DNA of 64,000 nt from Bacteroidota bacterium (lineage in GTDB: Bacteria > Bacteroidota > Bacteroidia > AKYH767-A > 2013-40CM-41-45), in NCBI GenBank assembly GCA_016720655.1, contig JADKKE010000032.1:806001-870000 (forward strand), given 5' to 3'. The position numbers and the translations under genes were made by a program. Positions within the stretch are counted from its first letter, which is position 1, and each line of letters begins with the position of its first letter. The notes under the pieces were generated by a model. That model saw only the letters and a program-made list of their open reading frames with translations. It ran no database searches and had not been told where the DNA came from. Below, in pieces: positions 17,526 to 27,129 of this stretch.

Positions 17526-18812
17526 ATGGCTGAAATTGTGAGGATGCCAAAAATGAGTGATACCATGACCGAAGGTGTTGTGGCGAAATGGCATAAAAAA
17601 GTAGGAGATTCAGTGAAGAGTGGTGAACTGGTTGCGGAAATCGAAACGGATAAAGCTACTATGGAATTTGAATCCTACCAGGAAGGTGTTCTGTTGTATC
17701 GTGGAGTGGAAGAGGGTAAATCCGCACCAGTAGACGGTATCCTTGCTATTCTTGGAAAGAGTGGCGAAGATTTCAAATCACTTCTTGATGCGGAGCAAAC
17801 AAAACCAATTGCAAAAGTTGCGGAACCGGAACCTGTCAAGGAGACAAAAAAGGCAGAACCAACACCTGTAGCTGTTGAACAACCAAAAACAGCAGTTGTT
17901 CCTGTATCCGCTCCGGTAGCTTCTTCAACAAGTTCCGATGGACGAATGAAAGCATCCCCATTGGCTAAGCGTCTTGCAGGAGAAAAAGGAATAGACCTTT
18001 CCCGTGTTATGGGCAGTGGTGAAAAAGGCAGAATTGTGAAAAGAGATATCGACTGGTTTAAACCGGGGATGATGTCTGCACCTGCTTCAGGCACAATCTC
18101 TGCAGGAGCTGTCACTGAAGAAAGTTATGATGAAGTACCGGTTTCTCAAATGAGAAAAACAATTGCGAAACGACTGAGTGAAAGTAAATTTACATCTCCG
18201 CATTTTTATCTCACCATGGAAATCGATATGAGTAATTCGATTTCTGCACGGGAGTCTATCAATGCTGTGACAGGCTCTAAAGTTTCATTCAATGATCTTG
18301 TTATCAAAGCAGCAGCAGCAGCTTTGCGTCAACATCCGAAAGTGAATTCTTCCTGGTTGGGAGATAAAATTCGAACCAATCACCACATTCATATTGGCGT
18401 TGCAGTCTCTGTTGAAGATGGCTTGCTGGTACCTGTGGTCAGGTTTGCGGATTCCAAAACGCTTCGACAGATCAATACCGAAGTAAAGACATTTGCACAA
18501 AAAGCAAAAGATAAAAAACTTCAACCCTCGGACTGGGAAGGAAATACATTCACAATTTCTAACCTGGGTATGTTTGGTATTGATGAATTTACTGCCATTA
18601 TAAATCCTCCGGATGCTTGCATCCTTGCAATTGGCGGGATCCAGGAAAGGCCCGTTGTGAAAAACGGACAGGTTGTTCCGGGTAATGTTATGAAAGTTAC
18701 CCTGAGCTGCGATCACCGTGTAGTGGACGGAGTAAGTGGATCCGAATTTTTAAGAACATTCAAAGGACTACTTGAAAACCCAGTGATTCTTCTGGGAGAA
18801 ATGTCAATATAA
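17526..18812 (+). CDS. pdhC: Pyruvate dehydrogenase E2, dihydrolipoamide acetyltransferase
   Basis: Core of the pyruvate dehydrogenase complex. 428 residues with one lipoyl domain (about 1-77; lipoylated Lys in EIETDKATMEF), a Pro/Ala/Val/Glu-rich flexible linker (about 95-138), a peripheral subunit-binding domain (about 142-175, ASPLAKRLAGEKGIDLSRVM and GEKGRIVKRDI), and the catalytic domain from about 200 with the acetyltransferase motif LSCDHRVVDGVSGSEFL. One lipoyl domain is at the low end for E2. It is probably cotranscribed with pdhA. Confidence 0.95.
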   Translation: MAEIVRMPKMSDTMTEGVVAKWHKKVGDSVKSGELVAEIETDKATMEFESYQEGVLLYRGVEEGKSAPVDGILAILGKSGEDFKSLLDAEQTKPIAKVAEPEPVKETKKAEPTPVAVEQPKTAVVPVSAPVASSTSSDGRMKASPLAKRLAGEKGIDLSRVMGSGEKGRIVKRDIDWFKPGMMSAPASGTISAGAVTEESYDEVPVSQMRKTIAKRLSESKFTSPHFYLTMEIDMSNSISARESINAVTGSKVSFNDLVIKAAAAALRQHPKVNSSWLGDKIRTNHHIHIGVAVSVEDGLLVPVVRFADSKTLRQINTEVKTFAQKAKDKKLQPSDWEGNTFTISNLGMFGIDEFTAIINPPDACILAIGGIQERPVVKNGQVVPGNVMKVTLSCDHRVVDGVSGSEFLRTFKGLLENPVILLGEMSI

Positions 18813-18831
18813 TATTTTAAGAAGTACAAAT

Positions 18832-18858
18832 AAAAAGGCCGGATTTACCGGCCTTTTT
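18832..18858. terminator. Bidirectional terminator between pdhC and a convergent gene
   Basis: An 11-bp perfect stem AAAAAGGCCGG / CCGGCCTTTTT around the loop ATTTA ends in T-runs on both strands, so it can serve both pdhC and the minus-strand gene ending at 18885. Confidence 0.9.
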
Positions 18859-18884
18859 TATTTGAAAATAACTCTGTGCTAAAT

Positions 18885-20291
18885 TTAATTCGTGTACAAA
18901 ATCTTGCGGGCAAATCGTTCTCGCGGATTTAAAACTTCGAAAAGATACATTCCGGAAGCTGAATTTAGCATGGAAATAGTTTTACTTTCTCCTGCATTGG
19001 TATTCAATTCAATAGTTTGAGTTATTTTTCCGTTTATATCACGAACATTAATAATCCCTTGAAATGATTTTCTGAAATTCAATGTTATGTTTTCGTTATT
19101 CTGAAAACATGAAAACAATTCGATTCCTGACTCTGTGTTTTTTATACCGGTAGAAAAATCAGGGCCATAGACAATCGTTTCTTCTGTCTGAAAAGTGTTT
19201 CCCTGGTACGCAGCGACGTATCCTTTTCCATTCTGATCGATCAGCATTTGTGCATTGTAAATTTCCTGGGTATTTAAAAGTGTAATTGCATTCCAACCCG
19301 AATTTGCTTCCGAATAAATAACATTTCCGGTAAAGATATTCCCGCTCACCTCATTGAGAACACAAGAGGCCGAATTGTTGGAAATGGATAAACTACCAAC
19401 TTCGGCACTAAATCCATTAGCTACATCTGCAGCACTCGAAAACGAAATTGCTCCGGGTGATTTGCTCAAATAATATGCATGTGTGGGAAATCCGAAGCCA
19501 TCATTTCCAGAAACCAAAGCATGAACAATGGTGTCTTCTGAAACCACAAGGGAAGAAGAAAGATCCTCCGCATTGGGTGTACTCAGGAAATCAAAATTCC
19601 AAATTGCACCACCAATACTATCGTTGTATGCATGATGAATTCTGTAAGTTCCAAAATTTCCTCCTCTGTATACAATGTGAGCAATCCCCGTTGGATCCAA
19701 TGCGAGTTGGGGAGAAGCTCCGCTACCAAAAGGCCCCAACTGACTATTCACAATTGTCTGGATGTTCCAGGAACCACTTCTGTTTGTTGCATAATTGATT
19801 TTGTAATTCCCTGAACCATTTTCCCAGATCCATGCGACATGGATGAATCCATCCTGATCAATCGTTATGGACGGACTACTGTCTTCTTCTTGATTGTTGG
19901 TGATTTGCTCCCTTGTCCAAACCGATCCGGTTTTAGCATAAATGACAATTTCACCATCTACTGTGTCATTTTCTGTGCAGGAAATGTATGGGATTCCATC
20001 CTGTCCGGATACTGCTAAAGTTGGCGCATAGGAGGGGCCAATGCTTACAGTATCTTCTATTGTCCAGGGCGAATTTGAAGGGTGTTTGAAATACAAAATC
20101 ATCCAGCCGCCGGCAGTCAATGCCCGTTCAGAAATCAGGTGCAAAGTATTTCCCTGATCGCTAACAAATGACTGATTCAGGATTTCATCTCTTTCTGTGT
20201 TCTGTGTGAGTGTATCGATTACAGCCCCGGACCATTGTCCAAATGCAGAAAGAGAAAATAATAAAAGTAATGGGAGTAGGTTTTTTTTCAT
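18885..20291 (-). CDS. Secreted T9SS cargo protein, probable beta-propeller
   Basis: 468 residues. A signal peptide is seen at the N-terminus (MKKNLLPLLLLFSLSAFGQW). The body holds several similar blades such as PSITIDQDGFIHVAWIWENG and PQLALDPTGIAHIVYRGG, a pattern like BNR/sialidase-type propeller repeats. The last 75 or so residues have the T9SS type A sorting-domain shape (INVRDINGKITQTIEL, then SGMYLFEVLNPRERFARKIL), so the protein should cross the outer membrane by T9SS. No catalytic motif was seen; function unknown. The start is chosen for the signal peptide. Confidence 0.8.
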   Translation of the reverse strand: MKKNLLPLLLLFSLSAFGQWSGAVIDTLTQNTERDEILNQSFVSDQGNTLHLISERALTAGGWMILYFKHPSNSPWTIEDTVSIGPSYAPTLAVSGQDGIPYISCTENDTVDGEIVIYAKTGSVWTREQITNNQEEDSSPSITIDQDGFIHVAWIWENGSGNYKINYATNRSGSWNIQTIVNSQLGPFGSGASPQLALDPTGIAHIVYRGGNFGTYRIHHAYNDSIGGAIWNFDFLSTPNAEDLSSSLVVSEDTIVHALVSGNDGFGFPTHAYYLSKSPGAISFSSAADVANGFSAEVGSLSISNNSASCVLNEVSGNIFTGNVIYSEANSGWNAITLLNTQEIYNAQMLIDQNGKGYVAAYQGNTFQTEETIVYGPDFSTGIKNTESGIELFSCFQNNENITLNFRKSFQGIINVRDINGKITQTIELNTNAGESKTISMLNSASGMYLFEVLNPRERFARKILYTN

Positions 20292-20323
20292 GGTGATTTA
20301 ATTAAGGGATCTCAAAAATAAAA

Positions 20324-20355
20324 AAAGATCCCGCTGCATCAGCAACGGGATCTTT
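20324..20355 (-). terminator. Terminator of the large T9SS gene
   Basis: The arms AAAGATCCCG (20324-20333) and CGGGATCTTT (20346-20355) form a perfect 10-bp stem with a 12-nt loop. Read on the minus strand the stem is followed by a U-rich run, placed directly after the gene ending at 20376. Confidence 0.85.
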
Positions 20356-20375
20356 CCTTTAACATTCCAATGGGA

Positions 20376-23300
20376 TTATTCTACCACCAATCGATGCATA
20401 CTGATACCTGATTCTGAACTCAGACGGAAGAAATACACGCCTTTCGCGAAATCAGACAAATCGTAGCTAAGTTGTTGAGTGGAGCTAACATTTTTAATTA
20501 AATCTGTCATCAGGATTCGTCCTTGCGCATCCATCAACTTAATAGTGATGTCTGTTGATTTTGCAGAAGCAAGTTCAACAGAGACCTTGTTGTGTGCCGG
20601 GTTCGGGAAGATGCGGAAATGATCCAAAGCAGAAATTCCATCGATACCAACGAAGATCGTGACGTTGATGGTGTCTGAATTGAAACAACCGTTTGCATCC
20701 TGAACTGTGACTGAATAAACTCCTGAATTAGTTACCGTGATCGTCTGTGTCGTTTGAGCATTTGGCCCCCATGCGTACAATACAAATCCGGGTCCTGCAT
20801 CCAATGTTGTGGAGTCATTTGCAATTACGTCCGGACCGAGATCTACGATTGGAAGCGGAGCAATGGCAGCAACAACCGGTGTGCGTGTTTGTGTAGGACA
20901 CACATTTCCGGTTTGCGCATAGTATGTTGTAGTTACGGAAAGGAATGGGATGCTAAATGTATTACCAACGAAGAGAAGATTGCCTCCTGTAGGTGCATCG
21001 TACCAGTAAATTGTGTCACTGGCAACTGCACTGATTACAATTGGTCCGGCACCACAGCGCTGACCACCCAATCCGGATGGTGGATTTGGAACAATTGCAA
21101 TTGTATTTACAGTATTTAATGTGTCATTGTTGCCATCAAGATCTGCAGTATACGAAGTATAAGCCGAAATTGTCAAAGCTCCTCCACCAAGGGTGTTAAT
21201 GGTTCCAAGCACAATTGTAGTCGAGCCACCTACAGGGATAAAGGCCTGAATAGTGTCCGTGAAGGATGCAGTTACAGCTCCTGTAATTGATATTGTTACC
21301 GGAATTACACTGGCAGGATTGGAGCCGTAATTTGTAACTTCAACTTCAACAGAAACTGTTGCATTTTCACAATCCCCATCTGCCGGTGCCACAATAGCTG
21401 AAACACCTACATCGAAGGGTTGGATGACAGTTAAACAAACTTCATCGGAAGATGTACAACCAAAACTATTGGATACTGTGACCGTGTAACAACCTGCAGT
21501 TCCAGTATTCAGTGTTTGTGTAGTGGTGTTTCCAGGTGTCCACAGATAGCTGCTGAATCCACTGCCGGCATCAAATGTGAAAGTATCGCCAAGAATGATC
21601 GATGTGTCGTTTCCAAGGCTTACCACAGGTACCGGTAGAACCGTTGCTACAACAGGGATCCGTGAACTTTCACATCCATTTCTTGCAGAAACATAGAAAG
21701 TTGTTGTCGTATTTAATACTCCGGTTGTAAATGGACTTCCTGTTCCAATCACTAAACCACCTGAAGAAACATCATACCATTGCAGCGTGTCAGCTGAGAT
21801 AGCTGTAAGAGATGCTGTAAGACCTGCGCAAATACTATCACCGGTAGCAACCGGAGCAGCAGGAATGCCAAGTAAAGTCAACGAAACAAGGAGGGTGTCA
21901 TTTGCATGAATATCATCCGTGCTCAGTGAAGTATACGATTGGAAGTTAAATGTTCCTCCGGCAGAAGTATTGAGAGTAAACGTATGAGTGATTGTATCGC
22001 TCGATCCCGGTTGAATTGTATCCGCGTAAGGTTGTGTGAAGGAACTATTTGCTGCACCGGTAACAACTGTAATAATGCTAAAACCAGTTTCCGGGTTATC
22101 TCCGACATTATTAATTACAAGAGTTATCTGTGCACTGTCTTTCCCACATTCTCCATTCACAGGACTCAACAATGCAGATACCAAAAGATCATGACCGATC
22201 CCGATGTATTCATCTGCTCCGATATCCGGTGTTGTCAGGCTTCTGATTTCGCCATCAATATCATCAGTGACCGTTGCAAGTGCAGTTCCTTTGTTGTCCA
22301 TAGCAATAGATGTTGCATGAAGATCGCTTGGAGAAACAAAATTTGGATTAACACTAACGGAATGGGAATCTTTACTGAAAGCTGCAACCCAATCTGCAAG
22401 CACTGCTTTTTGAACTCCGTTGTAGGAGCCAACATTAGCACCGTTTGTATACAGATCATTGTAATCAGATGCAGAAATCATGAAAGAAGCAGAGTCAGTA
22501 ACTACATATGCATGACCTCCTCCGGTATTTGCAAGAATATTGTTTTTTACATTCATGCCGATTCCGGCACCATGCACAGAAAGTGCTGAAGATGTCGGAT
22601 TCGTTCCGGTCATATTCAAGCTGTTGTTATAGATGTCATTGTAATCCATATTGATGATGGAAATACATGCTGAATCTGCAACCTGAATAAAATTATTGGA
22701 AACTATACCGTGAATTCCGGCAAGCCCGGTACAGTCAATCATGTAAATTCCTGTTCCCGGTACGCTGGAGATTTTGTTTTTCGAAATCAGTTGGTTTCTC
22801 TGACAACGATCCAGATAAATTGCGGAATATCCAAGATATGTTGTGGTTGTTGTGAAAGTGTTACCTGTTACCTGAAGAACACCTTGATTACTCATCTGGA
22901 TGCCTTTCGAATACTGATTATCAAAGATGTTATTCGCGATTGATAAGGATTGTTCCAAATTGATCGTGTTAATACCGTTCATGTAAATTCCAAGTGAACC
23001 ATTCAAAAACCTGTTGTTTGAGAATGTGTTCAATGAATCATTTGTTGGAGAACTGGTTGTCGAATAAACGATCGCAGATAAGCTGTTTGTTACATTATTC
23101 AGTGAACCTTCCATGCTGCAATTGCTAACTGTGTTATTGGTTGCAGTATTGATAAATTCGAGTACACGACCATACGGTTGAATACCACTTCTGCGCATGG
23201 TCAGCTGATGGAAAGTAACATAATCGGCCCCATTCAGTCGGATGAGATAATTGGTTGTTGTGAAAGCCGGTTGTGAAGGATACACAAGAGTGACTGCAGA

Positions 23301-23915
23301 ACTGTCTCCATTCTCCGATTGAAAACGAATTGTATTCACAGCACTGGCACCGGCGATTTCGTCAATGACTGCCTGTACAGTATCAACACCATCGCGGATA
23401 TTAAAAATGACCGGTCCGCAAACACCGAAAGAATTCAGCGCAGTGACGGCAGCTGAAAAGTTTGCGAAATCAGGACTGGTACCACCGATTGTGTAAGTGC
23501 CGCTGAGTTGAACACTTAAGCCGCCATTCGTTGTGGTATCATTGCTGGCATCAGCATCAGTTCCTGCATTCGGAGCCGAAGTGTAAGCCCGAAGATCATA
23601 TGTATTTCCTGAAACAAAATTAAATGTTCCCAGAATCACAGTATCAATTCCTGAACTTACCAATGTGTCAGCATATGCAACAGAAGCCTGAGCGGCTCCA
23701 TTCACATCCCACCCTACGGTGACTGAAAAAATAGTGTCGGTACCATAGTTCTGGATTACTGCTTTCACAGTCTGAGAACCGGGACAAATGGGGCTGGAAG
23801 GTTCCGGGATAGAAATAGCACCTGCATCCACCTGAGCGAATACGGTTGATCCCGAAAACAGACCCGCGACAATCAACGAAAAGCTGAATGCGAAGGAGGT
23901 AAAATGTTTTCTCAT
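20376..23915 (-). CDS. Large secreted T9SS cargo protein with parallel beta-helix and duplicated Ig-like modules
   Basis: 1179 residues with a signal peptide (residues 1-27, cut near VFAQ). A first CARDB-like domain (about 28-135) is followed by a long parallel beta-helix (about 140-565) rich in N-x-F and V-x-N-N repeats, ending at IGADEYIGIG. Then a three-part module appears twice: a CARDB-like domain, an Ig-like domain with a WYD...GG signature (QWYDVSSGG and YWYDAPTGG), and a PKD-like domain beginning VSLGND or VDLGPD (about 575-835 and 840-1090). A T9SS type A sorting domain closes it (IFPNPAHNKVSVEL, GVYFFRLSSESG). Likely a surface or adhesive protein; no enzyme motif seen. Confidence 0.85.
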   Translation of the reverse strand: MRKHFTSFAFSFSLIVAGLFSGSTVFAQVDAGAISIPEPSSPICPGSQTVKAVIQNYGTDTIFSVTVGWDVNGAAQASVAYADTLVSSGIDTVILGTFNFVSGNTYDLRAYTSAPNAGTDADASNDTTTNGGLSVQLSGTYTIGGTSPDFANFSAAVTALNSFGVCGPVIFNIRDGVDTVQAVIDEIAGASAVNTIRFQSENGDSSAVTLVYPSQPAFTTTNYLIRLNGADYVTFHQLTMRRSGIQPYGRVLEFINTATNNTVSNCSMEGSLNNVTNSLSAIVYSTTSSPTNDSLNTFSNNRFLNGSLGIYMNGINTINLEQSLSIANNIFDNQYSKGIQMSNQGVLQVTGNTFTTTTTYLGYSAIYLDRCQRNQLISKNKISSVPGTGIYMIDCTGLAGIHGIVSNNFIQVADSACISIINMDYNDIYNNSLNMTGTNPTSSALSVHGAGIGMNVKNNILANTGGGHAYVVTDSASFMISASDYNDLYTNGANVGSYNGVQKAVLADWVAAFSKDSHSVSVNPNFVSPSDLHATSIAMDNKGTALATVTDDIDGEIRSLTTPDIGADEYIGIGHDLLVSALLSPVNGECGKDSAQITLVINNVGDNPETGFSIITVVTGAANSSFTQPYADTIQPGSSDTITHTFTLNTSAGGTFNFQSYTSLSTDDIHANDTLLVSLTLLGIPAAPVATGDSICAGLTASLTAISADTLQWYDVSSGGLVIGTGSPFTTGVLNTTTTFYVSARNGCESSRIPVVATVLPVPVVSLGNDTSIILGDTFTFDAGSGFSSYLWTPGNTTTQTLNTGTAGCYTVTVSNSFGCTSSDEVCLTVIQPFDVGVSAIVAPADGDCENATVSVEVEVTNYGSNPASVIPVTISITGAVTASFTDTIQAFIPVGGSTTIVLGTINTLGGGALTISAYTSYTADLDGNNDTLNTVNTIAIVPNPPSGLGGQRCGAGPIVISAVASDTIYWYDAPTGGNLLFVGNTFSIPFLSVTTTYYAQTGNVCPTQTRTPVVAAIAPLPIVDLGPDVIANDSTTLDAGPGFVLYAWGPNAQTTQTITVTNSGVYSVTVQDANGCFNSDTINVTIFVGIDGISALDHFRIFPNPAHNKVSVELASAKSTDITIKLMDAQGRILMTDLIKNVSSTQQLSYDLSDFAKGVYFFRLSSESGISMHRLVVE

Positions 23916-24051
23916 AGTTTAATTTTTTGGTTGGTTTTGTAAATTCAAGCTGAGTCGTGTAAAGGTACACTACAAGCACACAAACCCACCGGAATTAAGG
24001 TTAAAACTTATCAGGAAAGGAATGTTGAAAAACTTAATTTTAAAAGGTGCT

Positions 24052-24873
24052 TCACTTCGTACCCGACTCAGGCTCCCCCTCTGTGTTTTTTTGTTTTTCA
24101 ATGTACTCGTAAGTGATCTTCAACGCAGGATTGTCAGTTTGTGATTCCGATGCAGAGTTTTCAAAAGGCCCGTATTCAGGTTCAGTCGCGATTCCATTCT
24201 CTTCGTCGATTTCCCATTGAGATTTTGGCCGTTGAGGACCTTCTTTCCTGTAATAGACAGCTGCAATTAAACCTGCTACAGATCCAAAAAAATGAGATTC
24301 AAAGGAAATACTCTGATCCACAGGTAAAATTCCCCAAACCATGCTTCCATAAAGAAAAGTCACGAGCATTGAAATGGCCATTAATCGGGTATCTTTCCGT
24401 AGCAAACCACTGAAAAATAAAAAAACTACAAACCCATAGATCAATCCACTCGCACCAATGTGCGATTCGGGTCGTGCTGCGAGCCAAACCCAAAATCCGG
24501 TAAACAACCAGATCATGACAATCACTTGCTTTGCGATGCTTCCATAGAAATAAAGAATACCGGTTCCAACAACTAATAAGGGTAAAGAGTTGGACAACAG
24601 GTGATCAACTCCTGCATGAATAAAAGGCGATGTGATGATACCAATTAATCCATCAAACGTTCTCGGAATTATGCCGAGTTCTATGAGCCGAAAATCAAAA
24701 TATTCCTGGAGTAATTCAATGATCCATAATATGGAAACCAGGAAAATCGGGATGCCTATCACTTTTTGAATCGGAAGTTGATTCGGAAGAGGTAGGACTG
24801 CATTATCAGAGTGTATTTTATCCGGGTTGCTCAAGTTTTTTAATTGTAAGGTCTTCTGCTTGTCTGAAATCAA
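24052..24873 (-). CDS. Rhomboid family intramembrane serine protease
   Basis: A 273-residue membrane protein of the GlpG/rhomboid fold. About six hydrophobic segments lie between residues 38 and 206. The catalytic serine is in GASGLIYG (S142) and the catalytic histidine in ESHFFGSVAGL (H194); HLLSN (H91, N95) provides the oxyanion-side residues. The C-terminal 65 residues are soluble, acidic and Gln/Glu-rich. It is transcribed divergently from recG across a gap of about 80 nt. The physiological substrate is unknown. Confidence 0.9.
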   Translation of the reverse strand: MISDKQKTLQLKNLSNPDKIHSDNAVLPLPNQLPIQKVIGIPIFLVSILWIIELLQEYFDFRLIELGIIPRTFDGLIGIITSPFIHAGVDHLLSNSLPLLVVGTGILYFYGSIAKQVIVMIWLFTGFWVWLAARPESHIGASGLIYGFVVFLFFSGLLRKDTRLMAISMLVTFLYGSMVWGILPVDQSISFESHFFGSVAGLIAAVYYRKEGPQRPKSQWEIDEENGIATEPEYGPFENSASESQTDNPALKITYEYIEKQKNTEGEPESGTK

Positions 24874-24937
24874 AGATATTCACTTGTCCGGTTCATTTCC
24901 CCGCATAGATGCAGTTCAGGCATTGAAACACAAAGTG

Positions 24938-24945
24938 TATTTTTG
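24938..24945 (+). promoter_or_regulatory. -7 promoter element directly before recG
   Basis: TATTTTTG matches TAnnTTTG and lies only 7 nt before the recG ATG, implying a very short leader. The -33 position has TTC instead of TTG. Confidence 0.4.
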
Positions 24946-24952
24946 GCAGCCA

Positions 24953-27058
24953 ATGTCTTCAGAATTTTTAGATACATCCATCGAATTCCTTAAAGGTGTA
25001 GGACCTCAAAGAGCAGAAGCGCTCAAAAAGGAACTTGGAATATTCACCTTTGGGGACTTGTTACATCATTTTCCTTTTCGTTACGTCGACCGTACCAAGT
25101 TTTATACCGCTGCTGAAGCGACTGCCGATTTGCCATACATCCAGCTGAAAGGACAGATCAAGAGCCTGATCATTAAAGGTGACAAGCGAAGAAAGTATCT
25201 CATTGGTCGCTTCGAAGACTCGACAGGTGGGATAGAACTAAAGTGGTTTCAGGGTGCAAAATGGATTCTTTCTTCAGTTAAACTCAATACTGACTATATT
25301 CTTTTCGGAAAACCTTCAGAATTCAATGGTCAGATCAATATTGTCCACCCGGAACTCGAACTTGCGTCAGAAGCTGCTACAGGAATTGCATCAACCTTGC
25401 AAGCTGTTTACAATTCAACCGAGAAATTAAAAGCAAGAGGAATAGACAGCAAGGGAATTCTTCGTTTGCAAAAGAATCTTCAGTTGATTTTTCCTACTTC
25501 ATTTCCGGAAACACTTTCGATTGATATCCTGAAGGAGCATCATCTTGTCGACCGAAAAGATGCGTTTGTCAATATCCATTTTCCGGAAAATGTACAGAAG
25601 CAAAAAAAAGCAGAAGTAAGAATCAAGTTTGAAGAATTGTTTTTTCTCCAACTGAAATTACTAACACAAAAACTTATTCGTACGGAGAAATACCGTGGCT
25701 TCGTTTTTGGAACGGTTGGAGATTATTTCAATCGCTTTTACACTGAGCATTTACCTTTTCCGCTAACTGAAGCACAAAAACGGGTGATTCGTGAAATCCG
25801 TCAGGATTGTGGATCAGGAAAACAAATGAACAGACTTTTGCAAGGCGATGTCGGTTCCGGAAAAACTATGGTTGCTCTGATGTGTATGCTTATCGCAATC
25901 GACAATGGCTACCAGACCAGCCTGATGGCACCTACAGAAATTCTCGCCAATCAACATGCAGAGAGTTTGAGGGGATTTCTGGGCGAAATGGGAATTCAGA
26001 TCGCCCTCTTAACAGGCTCAACAAAAGCAGCACAACGAAGAAAGATTCATGAGCAATTGAAAGATGGAACCATTCAAATTCTCATCGGCACACATGCATT
26101 GATCGAAGACACTGTTCAGTTCAAAAAACTTGGCTTTGTTGTGATTGACGAGCAACATCGATTTGGTGTGGAACAACGATCACGATTGTGGACAAAGAGC
26201 GATCAGCCTCCGCATGTTTTAGTCATGACAGCAACTCCGATTCCACGTACGCTGGCAATGACTTTGTACGGAGATCTCGATGTTTCTGTCATCGATGAAA
26301 TGCCTCCTGGACGGAAACTTGTTAAAACTGTTCACCGTAGTGATTCACATCGTTTACAGGTTTGGGGTTTCTTGAAAAAGGAAATTGAGTTAGGCCGACA
26401 AGTGTACATCGTTTATCCATTGATTGAAGAGTCCGAAAAGGTAGATTTGAAAAACCTGCAGGATGGTTATGATGCTATTTGTAAAGACTTTCCTGCTCCC
26501 AAATACCGTGTAAGCATTCTGCATGGCCGTATGAAAGCAGCCGATAAAGATTTTGAAATGCAAAGATTTCTGCGGAAAGAAACAAATATTCTTGTTGCAA
26601 CTACGGTGATCGAAGTAGGAGTGAATGTACCGAATGCTTCAGTGATGGTCATTGAAAATGCGGAGCGTTTCGGTCTTTCTCAATTACATCAATTGCGGGG
26701 AAGGGTAGGACGCGGTGCGGATCAATCGTACTGCATCCTGATGACAGGAGCAAAATTGGGAAACGATGGGAGATTGCGAATCAAAACAATGGTGGAAACG
26801 AATGATGGTTTTAAAATTGCCGAAACTGATTTGCTACTACGGGGTCCCGGGGATACTGAAGGAACCCGGCAAAGCGGGATGCTGGATTTGAAACTTGCAG
26901 ATATCGCCAAGGATCAGCAAATCGTAATTATGGCCAGGGATTCCGGAATCAAATTATTGAAAGAAGATCCTCATTTTCAGGCCCCCGCGAATCAGTCCAT
27001 TCGTGAGAAACTGAAACAAATCATGCAAAGGGCCGGTAATTGGAGCCGGATCAGCTGA
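24953..27058 (+). CDS. recG: ATP-dependent DNA helicase RecG
   Basis: Superfamily 2 helicase that regresses stalled forks and unwinds branched DNA. 701 residues from the ATG at 24953 (MSSEFLDTSIEFLKGVGPQR), close to E. coli RecG at 693. The N-terminal wedge domain holds the OB fold (about 60-190). Helicase motifs: Walker A in LLQGDVGSGKTMVAL, DEQH box in VVIDEQHRFGVEQRSR, TATPIPRTLAMTLYGDLDVS, VVATTVIEVGVNVPNAS-type motif V (seen as ILVATTVIEVGVNVPNASVM) and QLRGRVGRG motif VI. The frame extends upstream to a TTG inside the divergent rhomboid gene, but the promoter element at 24938 and family alignment favour 24953. Confidence 0.95.
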   Translation: MSSEFLDTSIEFLKGVGPQRAEALKKELGIFTFGDLLHHFPFRYVDRTKFYTAAEATADLPYIQLKGQIKSLIIKGDKRRKYLIGRFEDSTGGIELKWFQGAKWILSSVKLNTDYILFGKPSEFNGQINIVHPELELASEAATGIASTLQAVYNSTEKLKARGIDSKGILRLQKNLQLIFPTSFPETLSIDILKEHHLVDRKDAFVNIHFPENVQKQKKAEVRIKFEELFFLQLKLLTQKLIRTEKYRGFVFGTVGDYFNRFYTEHLPFPLTEAQKRVIREIRQDCGSGKQMNRLLQGDVGSGKTMVALMCMLIAIDNGYQTSLMAPTEILANQHAESLRGFLGEMGIQIALLTGSTKAAQRRKIHEQLKDGTIQILIGTHALIEDTVQFKKLGFVVIDEQHRFGVEQRSRLWTKSDQPPHVLVMTATPIPRTLAMTLYGDLDVSVIDEMPPGRKLVKTVHRSDSHRLQVWGFLKKEIELGRQVYIVYPLIEESEKVDLKNLQDGYDAICKDFPAPKYRVSILHGRMKAADKDFEMQRFLRKETNILVATTVIEVGVNVPNASVMVIENAERFGLSQLHQLRGRVGRGADQSYCILMTGAKLGNDGRLRIKTMVETNDGFKIAETDLLLRGPGDTEGTRQSGMLDLKLADIAKDQQIVIMARDSGIKLLKEDPHFQAPANQSIREKLKQIMQRAGNWSRIS

Positions 27059-27092
27059 AGCATTTCCATCAAGAATATTTCAGACATAAATC

Positions 27093-27100
27093 TATCTTTG
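27093..27100 (+). promoter_or_regulatory. -7 promoter element before pheT
   Basis: TATCTTTG matches TAnnTTTG, 29 nt before the pheT ATG. The -33 element is not clear. Confidence 0.5.
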
Positions 27101-27129
27101 TGCCAGCCTGTTATTTGGGCAAATAATCT

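Noticed and set aside
24827..24952. 42-residue N-terminal extension of RecG from a TTG start
   Set aside because: It overlaps the divergent rhomboid start, does not match RecG, and lies upstream of a promoter element at 24938.
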